From: Geitlerinema sp. P-1104
GTDB lineage: Bacteria > Cyanobacteriota > Cyanobacteriia > Cyanobacteriales > Geitlerinemataceae
NCBI GenBank assembly: GCA_012911965.1
Contig: SMDP01000021.1
Span: forward strand, 1-33,748
Direction: 5' to 3'
Length of the DNA: 33,748 nt
Shown here: piece by piece, positions 8,876 through 17,365 of the stretch
How positions within the stretch are numbered: the first letter of the stretch is position 1
Layout: the number at the start of each line of letters is the position of its first letter
The notes under the pieces: generated by a model
The model's database searches: none
What the model saw: only the letters and a program-made list of their open reading frames with translations
What the model was told of the DNA's origin: nothing
Program-made: the position numbers and the translations under genes

Positions 8876-11131
8876 CTAAAAATACAAAAACAGATTCAAC
8901 CCCGGAATCGTCCGGGACAACGTCCAAAACAACAAACTAATATAGAGAATCCCTAAACTCCACTGATACCACGCCAACGCCGCAATCAACCCCGGCATTT
9001 GCCGATCGCGCAAGCGAATATCATTAAAGCCAAACTTCAGTAAATTATTGAGACTAAAATCATAATAATTCAACCAGCCCCAACGGCGATCGCATAAAAT
9101 CGGTTCAAAGCGATCGCGGAAAAAGGGAAAGCGAGGCATAATCGGCAACCGACTAATCATCAACCGCAACTCCCGAAAGGCCCCATCCTCAACAAAATAA
9201 GAGACATCCATCAAATCATGATAACGTCCTTGCTGATATATCCGCAGCGTCAACAGTCCCGGAATCGGAAGCATCACTACCCCCAAACAGGCTAACGTTA
9301 ACCCCGGCTGGGGGGAACTCTGGACAATATCAATCACCCCAATACTCACAAAAACTCCCGTTGTCACCAGCATACATAAACTCTCATAAACCGTTGGGAG
9401 AATCCGTTGAGGGCGCAGACGACGATAGCGATCAATAAACCAAAAGAGGCTTGCAAAATAGGCAATGGCGATCGCTCCAATGCCAAACACCAAAGCAAAA
9501 CTGGTTCCATAGCGACTCAGCGCCAATAATAGGGTAATAAATACTAATTTTAATCCCAAATAAAGCCGCGATTTCCAGGTTATGGGTGGGACGGCAATGA
9601 GGCGATCACGCACCTGGGTATAGGTATTCAAGGACACCGTCTCCAAACTTAGCATTTCACTTAAACTCGAAAATAACTGTTCTTGACGATGCTGCAATAC
9701 TTCCTGAATCTGAGCCTGAGAAAAGCCAATTTGTCGCAACGTCTCTCGGGATGCGGTATTTAAGTTGCTGGCAAATACTCGTTTGAACAAGTCCCGCTGC
9801 ACTAAAATAATACGCTTATAATTAACCTGATTGGCATCTTCAATCTGCTCTAACTCACGGAAATTACGCACCAGATTGATTAACAAATTTTCATTTCCTT
9901 GCAAGGTGGGAATTGACAACACCTGTCCAATTTTTCCGGGGTTGCCAATTAGTTGAGATTCATTAGCGTCAAAGGTTAAGTTAGAGATATTTAAATATGC
10001 CTCCGAGGTGAACTGAGCATCACTGAAGTCTAACAATTTCTGAAAACTTCCTTCCCGAAAATTAACGGATTTAAGAAACTGTGCCTCCCGAAAACTAAGG
10101 CTATCTAAAATCATCGCATTTGTGAAATAGAGAACTTGCACAAATTTGGCTTTAGAAAAATCACCGCGATCGCGCCAAGTCGTCTCAGAAAAATCAGCAG
10201 TTTCCATAAATTTACTGCCTGCAAAATTAGAAAAAGTTTTAAGTTGACTACTTCTAAAATTTGCACCCCCCTCAAATATGGCTCCTGTAAAATCAATATC
10301 TCCTTGGAATTGAACTCGATTCAAAACAACCGTTGTAAAAAAGATGCTGTTATGAAAGCGGGCTGGCTGTAAGAATTGGGCTTGAGTTAAATTAAAAACT
10401 TGGCTAAATCGAGACTCCGCTGCCTGCACTTCACCCCGAAAGACTGCTCCTCGTCCCTCAATTCCCCCAAGAAAAAAGGTATTACTCCAATCCACATTGT
10501 CCAAAAAATGAGTTTCTTGTAATAAGAGCTTACCCCGGAATAAACGGACTTGAAAATTCGAGCGAGAGCTATCCCGAGAGGTCGAAATCAGGTTACTCGA
10601 CAACTGCTGTAACTGAGAACGACGACGGCGATCGCGCTCTAGTTGTTTGCGTTCATTATTCGACAACAACAACGATAACTGTTGTCCATACAAAGGCACA
10701 TTCAAACTCAGAGGTTGAATCCTAAATGTCCCACGAATCTCTGACCCTCTTAAATCGAGTCGCGGTTGTAACGAGGGACGATTGAGATAGGGGCGTAACT
10801 GCCTATAAAAGTAATCTGCAAAGGGTTCTCCCGTCTCTGCCAACGAACTCCCACGTAAATCAATCGTGACATCGCTTAAATCAATCAGCGGCTGGCCCTG
10901 ATCCAGTTTCACCTTCTCTAGTCGTTGCTGTAACATCGCCTGGGTCAACAATGGGGGGTCTATCCCCTCAGCCAGTGCGGTGGGCGAGACTAACATTAAC
11001 ATTAGGCCCATGACAAACCCACCCAGAACCGCCGCGATGTTCGCCAGCGATCGCCCCAAAAGGAGCCTCAAAATAGGACGAGAGAAAACAGACCGGTAAG
11101 ATGGCCCTAGCAGATCGTACAAAAAACTCAT
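8876..11131 (-). CDS. Pentapeptide-repeat membrane protein
   Basis: 751 residues with no assigned function. About residues 28-55 form a hydrophobic segment ending SPTALAEG, which looks like a signal peptide or anchor. About 205-375 hold pentapeptide repeats of the A(D/N)FxxxxF type (DIDFTGAIFEGGANFRSSQL, ADFSETTW, VNFREGSF, LDFSDAQF), which would fold as a right-handed beta helix. About 465-515 resemble a helix-hairpin-helix unit (LRQIGFSQAQIQEVLQHRQE). The C-terminal 230 residues have roughly five membrane spans, the last near the C-terminus. The protein thus combines an apparently exported or lumenal beta-helix with a membrane anchor. The middle of the gene is AT-richer than its surroundings. 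The ATG at 11131 overlaps the ATG of the divergent amylase gene, so its promoter must lie inside that gene unless it really starts at a later TTG/CTG. Confidence 0.8.
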   Translation of the reverse strand: MSFLYDLLGPSYRSVFSRPILRLLLGRSLANIAAVLGGFVMGLMLMLVSPTALAEGIDPPLLTQAMLQQRLEKVKLDQGQPLIDLSDVTIDLRGSSLAETGEPFADYFYRQLRPYLNRPSLQPRLDLRGSEIRGTFRIQPLSLNVPLYGQQLSLLLSNNERKQLERDRRRRSQLQQLSSNLISTSRDSSRSNFQVRLFRGKLLLQETHFLDNVDWSNTFFLGGIEGRGAVFRGEVQAAESRFSQVFNLTQAQFLQPARFHNSIFFTTVVLNRVQFQGDIDFTGAIFEGGANFRSSQLKTFSNFAGSKFMETADFSETTWRDRGDFSKAKFVQVLYFTNAMILDSLSFREAQFLKSVNFREGSFQKLLDFSDAQFTSEAYLNISNLTFDANESQLIGNPGKIGQVLSIPTLQGNENLLINLVRNFRELEQIEDANQVNYKRIILVQRDLFKRVFASNLNTASRETLRQIGFSQAQIQEVLQHRQEQLFSSLSEMLSLETVSLNTYTQVRDRLIAVPPITWKSRLYLGLKLVFITLLLALSRYGTSFALVFGIGAIAIAYFASLFWFIDRYRRLRPQRILPTVYESLCMLVTTGVFVSIGVIDIVQSSPQPGLTLACLGVVMLPIPGLLTLRIYQQGRYHDLMDVSYFVEDGAFRELRLMISRLPIMPRFPFFRDRFEPILCDRRWGWLNYYDFSLNNLLKFGFNDIRLRDRQMPGLIAALAWYQWSLGILYISLLFWTLSRTIPGLNLFLYF

Positions 11132-12599
11132 GCAAGTACAAACCCCAGATTGGGTTAAGCACGCCGTATTCTATCAAATCTTTCCCGATCGCTTCGCCAA
11201 AGCCGATCCACCCAGCAGCAGCTACAACCCAAACGTCACGAAGTTTGAACCCTGGACTTCCCCCCCCACGCCCCAAGGCTATAAAGGCGGTAACCTCTGG
11301 GGTGTCATTGAAAAACTAGACTATCTCCAAGACTTAGGAATCACGGCAATTTACCTAACCCCCATCTTCCAATCCGCCTGTAACCACCGTTACCACACCC
11401 ACGACTACTATCAAATCGACCCCATCCTGGGGGGAAACGAAGCCTTCGAGGCCCTACTCGATCGCGCTCACGCCCGAGACATCAAAGTCGTCATCGATGG
11501 CGTCTTTAACCACGCCAGTCGGGGCTTCTACTTTTTCAACGATATCCTAGAAAACGGGCCCTACTCCCCCTGGCTCGACTGGTTCCGCATCGAAAAATGG
11601 CCCCTGAGCGCCTATGACGGCGATCAGCCCGCCAATTACGTCAGTTGGGTAGGCAATCGCGCCTTACCCCAATTCAACCACGATAACCCCGAAGTCCGGG
11701 AATATATCATGCAAGTGGGTGAACATTGGATTCGCCAAGGGATCGACGGCTGGCGCTTAGACGTTCCCTTTGAAGTCAAAACCCCCGGCTTCTGGGTAGA
11801 ATTTCGCGATCGCATCAAAGCCCTCAACCCCGACGCCTATATCGTCGGAGAAGTCTGGAAAGATGCCGCCCAATGGCTCGACGGACGTCAATTTGACGCC
11901 GTCATGAACTACGAATTTACCGGCCCCACCATCGCCTACGTTGCCGGCGATCGCGTCGTCCGAGAACTGGTAGAGTTTCATGATTATGACCCCTACCCCG
12001 CCCTCAGCGCCGAAGACTACGGGCAAAAAATGCAAGATCTCCTCAAACTCTACCCCTGGGAGATTCAACTCGTGCAACTGAACCTACTCGACAGTCACGA
12101 TACCCCGCGCATGGTCACCCTCGCCAGCGAAGATATCCCCAGCTTCAAACTAGCCGCCCTACTCAAAATGACCTTCCCCGGCGCTCCCTGCATCTACTAC
12201 GGCGACGAAGTCGGCCTCAATGGCGGTCACGATCCCGAATGTCGCAAAACCTTCCCCGAGTCCTCCGAGTGGAACCCGGAGATCTATCACATGTATCAAC
12301 AGCTCATCGCCCTGCGCCATCAATATCCAGCCCTAAGAACCGGCAACTACGAGATTTTACTCGCCCAGGATAGCCTCTACGCCTTTGTACGGACCCTCGC
12401 CGACGCCGAAGATGTCATCATCGCCATCAACGCCGGAGAACAGCCCGAACAACTCACCCTAGAACCCCTATCCCCCAATCCCAAATCCCTAGAATTAAAA
12501 TATGGCGATCGCTCCACCGCCCAAAGTCTAACCAGCCAAGGAACCACCATCTCCTTTGAACTCCCCCCCCGTTCCGGCTGCATCCTAGCCAACCCCTAA
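11130..12599 (+). CDS. GH13 alpha-amylase family glycosidase (cyclomaltodextrinase/neopullulanase-like)
   Basis: Hydrolyses or rearranges alpha-1,4 (and possibly alpha-1,6) glucans, probably in turnover of glycogen-derived maltodextrins. The protein is 489 residues and has no signal peptide, so it is cytoplasmic. All four GH13 motifs are visible: region I DGVFNH (123-128), region II GWRLDVPFE with nucleophile D211, region III GEVWKD with acid/base E241, and region IV LLDSHDTPR with transition-state stabiliser D324. The N-terminus begins directly with WVKHAVFYQIFPDRF, so the CBM34 domain of classical neopullulanases is missing. The C-terminal beta domain follows from about 400. There is no good Shine-Dalgarno site, but conservation starts at residue 8, supporting this ATG. 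It is followed by a hairpin at 12611-12643. Substrate preference cannot be told from sequence. Confidence 0.92.
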   Translation: MQVQTPDWVKHAVFYQIFPDRFAKADPPSSSYNPNVTKFEPWTSPPTPQGYKGGNLWGVIEKLDYLQDLGITAIYLTPIFQSACNHRYHTHDYYQIDPILGGNEAFEALLDRAHARDIKVVIDGVFNHASRGFYFFNDILENGPYSPWLDWFRIEKWPLSAYDGDQPANYVSWVGNRALPQFNHDNPEVREYIMQVGEHWIRQGIDGWRLDVPFEVKTPGFWVEFRDRIKALNPDAYIVGEVWKDAAQWLDGRQFDAVMNYEFTGPTIAYVAGDRVVRELVEFHDYDPYPALSAEDYGQKMQDLLKLYPWEIQLVQLNLLDSHDTPRMVTLASEDIPSFKLAALLKMTFPGAPCIYYGDEVGLNGGHDPECRKTFPESSEWNPEIYHMYQQLIALRHQYPALRTGNYEILLAQDSLYAFVRTLADAEDVIIAINAGEQPEQLTLEPLSPNPKSLELKYGDRSTAQSLTSQGTTISFELPPRSGCILANP

Positions 12600-12610
12600 C
12601 ACCAGCAAAA

Positions 12611-12643
12611 CCCGAGAATAGGCCAACACCACCTATCCTCGGG
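12611..12643. terminator. Bidirectional terminator between convergent amylase and ABC genes
   Basis: CCCGAGAATAGG (12611-12622) pairs with CCTATCCTCGGG (12632-12643) with one A/C mismatch and a 9-nt loop. On the minus strand the stem is followed by TTTT, so it best fits termination of the ABC operon. On the plus strand it is 11 nt past the amylase stop but has only a weak T run. Confidence 0.75.
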
Positions 12644-12675
12644 TTCCCCTCTCTCCTCCCGTCCTCCGTGTCCTC

Positions 12676-12746
12676 GGGCGACCACAAGGGTTCGCCCCTA
12701 CCTGGTTCCCCTACTGCCTAGGGCGACCACAAGGGTTCGCCCCTAC
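12676..12746. repeat. Two copies of the dispersed GGGCGA-N10-TCGCCC hairpin repeat
   Basis: Each copy reads GGGCGACCACAAGGG followed by TTCGCCCCTAC. Stems are GGGCGA 12676-12681 with TCGCCC 12692-12697, and 12721-12726 with 12737-12742. The element at 8839-8860 has GGGCAA/TTGCCC at the same place, so both sides of the base pair changed together. Confidence 0.75.
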
Positions 12747-12763
12747 GTCTTTTCTCTATTGCC

Positions 12764-12784
12764 TGTTCCCTGTTCCCTGTTCCC
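12764..12784. repeat. Heptameric short tandem repeat (TGTTCCC x3)
   Basis: Three perfect head-to-tail copies of TGTTCCC, like the STRR sequences known in filamentous cyanobacteria. It is flanked by CTATTGCC on the left and CTACTGCC on the right. A related CTACTGCCTGTTTCC lies just upstream of leuD (about 20527-20541). Confidence 0.7.
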
Positions 12785-12806
12785 TCCCCCCTACTGCCTT
12801 CCCCTC

Positions 12807-13577
12807 CTACTTCTCCCGAATCTCCCCATCCTCCAAATAGGTCACCGAATCCGCCACATCCAGAATTCGGGGATCATGAGTCACCATTAACACCGTCACA
12901 TCATCATCAATCGCCAAGCGACGCAACAACTCCATCACCGCATGACCGCTCTTAGAATCCAACGCCGCCGTCGGTTCATCCGCCATGACAATCTCCGGTT
13001 GCGTCACCAACGCCCGGGCGATCGCCACCCGTTGTTTTTGCCCCCCAGACAAGTCCCGGGGGCGATTTTGACCCTTATCCCCCAAACCCACCCGTTCCAG
13101 CATCTCCTGAGCCGACTGACGGGCCTGGCGTCCACGAATCCCCTTGAGATTGAGAGCCACCTCCACATTTTCCGCCGCCGTCAGAGCCGGGAAGAGATTA
13201 AAGCCTTGAAAGATAAAGCCCAAGCGATTTAAGCGAAACTGAGACAATTGTTGCCGGGACATTTGCGTAATCTCCTCTCCCAGCAGACATACCGAACCCG
13301 CCGTCGGGGCTAACAGTCCCGCTAGAATCGATAACAGGGTCGTTTTCCCTGAGCCAGACGGTCCCATGAGCAATTGCACCTGACCCCGCTCAATGGTGAG
13401 ATCCACCTGTTTGAGAATCTGAATCCGCTTATGACCCGCAAGGTACGACATTTCGACGCCCGTCGCGGCGATCGCCATCCGGCCTTCGGGAAGTGAGTTG
13501 ACCAAAGGCGATCTGGGACAGGGATCCTGAGTCGAACGCTGAGTAGACACCGGGAGTTTAAAAGGGGAGACAATCAT
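12807..13577 (-). CDS. ABC transporter ATP-binding protein, DevA/MacB/LolD family
   Basis: ATPase of a type VII-like (MacB/LolCDE/Dev) exporter. The protein is 256 residues. Walker A is GPSGSGKTT (72-80), the Q-loop [10 protein letters not shown] has Q124, the ABC signature is [15 protein letters not shown] (176-190), Walker B is [13 protein letters not shown] (195-207), and the H-loop is [10 protein letters not shown]. All catalytic motifs are intact. The first 33 residues are not part of the fold. A second ATG at 13478 ([10 protein letters not shown]) would give 223 residues, the usual DevA length, and may be the true start. It follows the DevC-like permease gene after 145 bp in the same direction, so the two probably form one transporter. 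In heterocyst formers DevBCA exports glycolipids; the cargo here is unknown. Confidence 0.88.
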   Translation of the reverse strand: MIVSPFKLPVSTQRSTQDPCPRSPLVNSLPEGRMAIAATGVEMSYLAGHKRIQILKQVDLTIERGQVQLLMGPSGSGKTTLLSILAGLLAPTAGSVCLLGEEITQMSRQQLSQFRLNRLGFIFQGFNLFPALTAAENVEVALNLKGIRGRQARQSAQEMLERVGLGDKGQNRPRDLSGGQKQRVAIARALVTQPEIVMADEPTAALDSKSGHAVMELLRRLAIDDDVTVLMVTHDPRILDVADSVTYLEDGEIREK

Positions 13578-13722
13578 AAATACAAACTTCTAGGCGAAAT
13601 ACAAGTTGCGGTGTGAGCTATCCCCGAGTTGATTGAGGGATATCAAAAAGCGGAACCCAGAAAAGTAGCTTCATCATTAAACGATTTTCTAGATATTTCA
13701 AGCGATCCCGCCAAAATTGTGT

Positions 13723-14979
13723 CTAAGCTTTAAAAACAATGGCTGGATCCACCCGCGTGACCTTCTGAATCGCAAAAAAGCCCGAGCCAACACACATCAC
13801 TGTCGTCAACAGGAAAATCCCTGCTGCCGAGGCGGGCGTAATCAAGATGATGATGCCCATACTTGAACTCACCCATTGGGACAACCCCAGACACAGAGCC
13901 ATGCCCGGCAGATAGCCCAACACCGCCATCCAGAGTGCTTGTTCGATAATGACTCGATAAAGCACCCAGTCCGAGGCTCCCATAGCCTTTAACGTGCCAA
14001 ACTCCTTCAGGCGATCAGAGACCGAGGAATAGAGAATTTGCCCCACAATGGCAATTCCCACCACAACCCCCAATCCAGCCCCAAAGCCTAACACAAAGCC
14101 GATCCCCGTGCGATTTTGCCAGTAATCGCGGGTGCGTTGGGCCAATTCCTGACTGGTGAAGGCTTGAGTTCCCGGGAGAGACTCATTCAGCCGTTGTTTT
14201 AACACCTGCAAATCTTCACCCGCCTCAGCCCGAATGAGAATATGGGTTAAGGCATCCGAACGCCTTAGGGGGGAAGGTGCCGGAGGTGCATCGCTCGGTT
14301 CAGGGGACGTTCTAGGCTCCCGCTGATAGGTGTTCGTACAGGCCATGTTGCCATCTCCATCAACCTGACAATTCACCGACGTGCCGATTCCCGTAGTAGC
14401 ATAGGTGTTAGCGGTTTCGAGGGATGTAAAAACAAATACGCTAGAGGCGATCGATTGGGTTCCTTCGGTAATACCCACCACCTCAGCGGGTAAGGAATTG
14501 ATGGTTCCGCGACCGCCAAGTCCCGGCAAGTTCAATGCGTCAAGCTGGGAGTCGTCAACAATAATCGTGTAGGGAGTTTGCAGTTGTGCGAGACTCCCCT
14601 CGGTGAGGTTCCAAGGGGTAAAGAGTTCTCCGCCGGGATCGAAGCCAATTAAACGCAGGGGGGCGATGGTTCCGCCCGGCCCGTTCCATTGTCCTGGGGG
14701 TAAGAGTAGGGGTTCAGCTAAGGCAACTCCCTCCACCTCCCGAGCTTGAAAGAGCAGTTCCACGGGAAGCGATGGCGTTAACTCGAAATAGACCATCTCC
14801 TCAGAGGAGATCCAAATATCCGCCTGAGACTCTTCGGGAATTAAGGCCGTTGATTTGAGAAATCCGCGAAAAATCCCCATCTGCACAGTCACAAGGGTGA
14901 CCGCAAAGACGATGCCCGCTTGAGCAATCAGGAAGCGAGGGATATCCTCAAGGAGATTTTTACGCGCAAGGGAAGCCAT
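13723..14979 (-). CDS. ABC transporter permease, DevC/FtsX-MacB family
   Basis: Membrane subunit of the neighbouring ABC ATPase. The 418 residues follow the MacB/FtsX topology: one N-terminal span (about 15-40, LIAQAGIVFAVTLVTVQMGI), a large extracytoplasmic domain (about 45-285) starting ADIWISSEEMVYFEL, then three spans (about 293-320, 345-372 and 380-405). The cytoplasmic DRLKEFGTLKAMGASDWVLYRVI stretch before the third span is the characteristic FtsX coupling region. Two Cys within the external domain (VNCQVDGDGNMAC) could form a disulfide. The start ATG at 14979 gives MASLARKNLLEDIPRF, the usual opening of DevC proteins. No DevB-type membrane-fusion gene adjoins it within the window. Confidence 0.87.
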   Translation of the reverse strand: MASLARKNLLEDIPRFLIAQAGIVFAVTLVTVQMGIFRGFLKSTALIPEESQADIWISSEEMVYFELTPSLPVELLFQAREVEGVALAEPLLLPPGQWNGPGGTIAPLRLIGFDPGGELFTPWNLTEGSLAQLQTPYTIIVDDSQLDALNLPGLGGRGTINSLPAEVVGITEGTQSIASSVFVFTSLETANTYATTGIGTSVNCQVDGDGNMACTNTYQREPRTSPEPSDAPPAPSPLRRSDALTHILIRAEAGEDLQVLKQRLNESLPGTQAFTSQELAQRTRDYWQNRTGIGFVLGFGAGLGVVVGIAIVGQILYSSVSDRLKEFGTLKAMGASDWVLYRVIIEQALWMAVLGYLPGMALCLGLSQWVSSSMGIIILITPASAAGIFLLTTVMCVGSGFFAIQKVTRVDPAIVFKA

Positions 14980-15108
14980 GAGCGATAAGGGCGGTAGAAG
15001 AACGGTGATGACAGGTACATCGGGGCCAGGAGTGAGGTCATAGGATAGACCGCTGATCTCACCTCCTCTTCTAGCCTAATGGAAGATTCAAAAGTCGCAC
15101 AGTGGGGG

Positions 15109-15137
15109 GTTGACAGATGTCCAAATGTCAGATCAAC
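15109..15137. promoter_or_regulatory. Imperfect dyad between devC-like gene and acyP
   Basis: Nested inverted repeats GTTGA/TCAAC (15109-15113, 15133-15137) and TGACA/TGTCA (15111-15115, 15126-15130) lie 130-158 nt upstream of the permease start. This could be an operator or a hairpin at the end of the acyP transcript. Nothing else is recognisable in this 230-bp spacer. Confidence 0.3.
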
Positions 15138-15209
15138 TCGCTGCCTTAGGTTGACTCTCGGCTCAGGGGCTGACTCAGTTGCGTCGTTATGGTGATGGGA
15201 TGGGGAGGC

Positions 15210-15518
15210 TCAAGTGGTCGGCCGGATATCAAATTGGACTAAATCCTGGGTGGCTTCCCGGAAGGTCTCGACATGAGTTACCTCTGCCGTCGGTGGTCCG
15301 TGATGACACCAGGCGACGGCAGTTTGAACGGAAGTTGGCGTCCCTTGAAACACGGCTTCAACCGCACCATTGCGGCGGTTGCGAACCCATCCGAAAATCC
15401 CTAGTTCTTGGGCTTTCTGTTGTGTCGAGTACCGGAAGCCAACCCCTTGAACTCGCCCAGAAATCAAAACTCGGATGGCGGTAGCGGGCAGATCGTTAAG
15501 GGTCTCCTGGCTGGTCAT
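15210..15518 (-). CDS. acyP: Acylphosphatase
   Basis: Small cytoplasmic enzyme that hydrolyses carboxyl-phosphate bonds in acylphosphates. The family signature reads VLISGRVQGVGFRYSTQQKA with catalytic Arg29, followed by GIFGWVRNRRNGAVEAVFQG with catalytic Asn47. With the ATG at 15518 the protein is 102 residues, close to the usual 90-100. A TTG at 15548 in the same frame would add ten residues, but it lies inside a TATAAT box (15548-15553) that looks like the gene's own -10 element, so the ATG is preferred. It lies downstream of the WD40 gene on the same strand, with 70 bp between that gene's stop and this start. Confidence 0.93.
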   Translation of the reverse strand: MTSQETLNDLPATAIRVLISGRVQGVGFRYSTQQKAQELGIFGWVRNRRNGAVEAVFQGTPTSVQTAVAWCHHGPPTAEVTHVETFREATQDLVQFDIRPTT

Positions 15519-15547
15519 TCGCTGAAAATTTCTGGCTTCGACTTTCA

Positions 15548-15553
15548 ATTATA
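15548..15553 (-). promoter_or_regulatory. Candidate -10 box of acyP
   Basis: Reads TATAAT on the minus strand, 29 nt upstream of the preferred ATG at 15518, with the same CCCTATAATTG context as the boxes before valS and ndhF4. It argues against the TTG start that would overlap it. Confidence 0.45.
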
Positions 15554-15588
15554 GGGCTGAGCGGTCTGCAGCAGCTCTATCGTTGGTC

Positions 15589-17106
15589 TTATTGACAGTT
15601 TGTCCAGTTCGGGGGATCCCCTTGAAGCAGATTTAACTCAATCCAAGAGCCATCGCCGTGGGGTAATAGGGAAATCAGAGGGTCAGTTTGTCCCGTGCGT
15701 AATCCCTCTAGATGTCCAGTCTCGGTTTTCCAAAGTTTTAAGGTTCGTTCCAGGCTACTGCTGGCTAGGGATGTGCCATCGTCACTGATAGCTAGCGATC
15801 GCACGGGCCCGGAATGGGCGTTGAGATGATAGCAACGCTCACCACTGGCCACATCCCAAACCTCCACCTGTCCATTTTGCAAGCCACAGCCGACTTGAGA
15901 GCCGTCAGGGGATAGGGTGATGCTGGAGATACCCTCTCGAACCTTGGAGAAGACTAGGCTGGCTTGATGGTCTTGCCATCGCCAAACGCGAAGGCGGCGA
16001 TCGGTGCTGGTACTCGCAAAGGCGTTGCCGGCGGCGGAAATGGCTAAAAAACGCACAGCACCATCATGGCCGCGAAGGGACTGCTGTTTCTGCCCCGTCT
16101 CAACCTGCCAAATGGCAATGGTCCCTTCTTGTCCTCCACAAATCAGCCAAGTCCCGCAGGCATCTAGCAAAATGGTCGTGATCCCACTGGGCAATCCCGG
16201 TAAGGATCGCAGCAGTTGCCCATTGGCGGCGTCACAGGTGCGATAAATGCTGTCGGCATCTCGCGTTGATAGGGTTTGCCCCTCTGAGTCTAAGTTGGAA
16301 GGGGTGCTGGACCAACTACGACCCCCTAGAACTGTTTGCAGTTGACTCTCCTCGAATCCCCAAAGTTGCAGGCGGCCGTCATAACTGGTGGTGGCGAGAG
16401 TTTTACCGTTGGCGGCGATCGCGATGGGATAGGTATAGTTGGAACTGCCCATCAGCGAACGGAGCCAGGTATTGAGGGAACGGGGTGGCTGGGGTCGGGC
16501 CAGCAGCTGCATATAGCCCTCTAATCCTCCCCCATACCAGAGGTGTTCTACGTTGAGTGGACGCTCATGGGGCAGGCGATTGCTGGGCAAAAAGCCCAAA
16601 ATAATCGGGTTATAGTCCTGATAGGCATCGTCGAGAGACTCTTCAACCGCCACCCAAATCAGGATATCGCTGGTTTGAGCCTCCTCGGGACAGATTAAGT
16701 CAGAGGTCCCTGGCCCCGACACCGCCAGCACCTGAACTCGTGGCACTGAGACGACAGAGTCTGAACCTTCCTCGCGCCAGTAAAAATGATTGGGGGTCTC
16801 CTCAACGGGATTGAGTTGCTGCGACCACATCAGGGTGACGGCTGTGTTAGCTAATCCTTCGAGTAGATATTGCTGCCACAACTGACTAACGGATATCGCC
16901 GGATCTGATTTGAGGATGCGGTGACGACATTGAAGGCGAATCTGACTGAGGCGATCGCCAGAAACCGTCACCTGTTCTGACCAAACCCCTGGATGGCCAT
17001 GATTCAACAGTAAGGAAGAACTTGGACTCTGACGTTGTTCTTGCAAGCGTCTTATAAAGTCTAATTGTTGCCTATGCAGGAGAATCGTCCAGTCCATGAG
17101 GGTCAT
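15589..17106 (-). CDS. WD40-repeat protein with unassigned N-terminal domain
   Basis: 505 residues. From about residue 225 to 490 there are six or so WD40 blades, recognisable as SYDGRLQLWGFEE, GGQEGTIAIWQVETGQ, STDRRLRVWRWQD, GLQNGQVEVWDVASGE and SSLERTLKLWKTETG, each preceded by a GH-like or AI(S/A) strand. They should form all or most of a beta propeller used for protein binding. The N-terminal 200 residues have no recognised motif and no membrane segment or signal peptide; they contain predicted helices (WTILLHRQQLDFIRRLQEQR). It carries no kinase, caspase or TPR module, unlike many cyanobacterial WD40 proteins. It is followed by acyP on the same strand and diverges from ndhB. Its partner is unknown. 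Confidence 0.85.
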   Translation of the reverse strand: MTLMDWTILLHRQQLDFIRRLQEQRQSPSSSLLLNHGHPGVWSEQVTVSGDRLSQIRLQCRHRILKSDPAISVSQLWQQYLLEGLANTAVTLMWSQQLNPVEETPNHFYWREEGSDSVVSVPRVQVLAVSGPGTSDLICPEEAQTSDILIWVAVEESLDDAYQDYNPIILGFLPSNRLPHERPLNVEHLWYGGGLEGYMQLLARPQPPRSLNTWLRSLMGSSNYTYPIAIAANGKTLATTSYDGRLQLWGFEESQLQTVLGGRSWSSTPSNLDSEGQTLSTRDADSIYRTCDAANGQLLRSLPGLPSGITTILLDACGTWLICGGQEGTIAIWQVETGQKQQSLRGHDGAVRFLAISAAGNAFASTSTDRRLRVWRWQDHQASLVFSKVREGISSITLSPDGSQVGCGLQNGQVEVWDVASGERCYHLNAHSGPVRSLAISDDGTSLASSSLERTLKLWKTETGHLEGLRTGQTDPLISLLPHGDGSWIELNLLQGDPPNWTNCQ

Positions 17107-17365
17107 CCATCAAAATGGTCGGGGATACTTTGCTATCTTGGCATGGATTATGGCCCCCATTAGAGCCTATCCTTAGGGCGATCGCCCCAAATACCCATTC
17201 CCTGTTAGCGGTTGCCTGAGATACAATCAACCGGGAGTCTCTCTCAGTGATACGGTCACCGGGTCTCCATCGCTGACCCAGAGATACCCCTAAAGGCTCC
17301 CAGACTGTTAACTTTCCGGTCAGTGTGGGACGATACTGTTAATAAACCTTAATCTTAAAACGTCT

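Noticed and set aside
8736..8927. 63-codon minus-strand frame across the tandem repeats
   Set aside because: Its product is mostly the translation of the 20-bp repeat (CGCP-like units), and it overlaps the end of the pentapeptide gene.
15519..15548. TTG start for acyP at 15548
   Set aside because: The codon lies in a likely -10 box, and the extra residues are outside the conserved fold.
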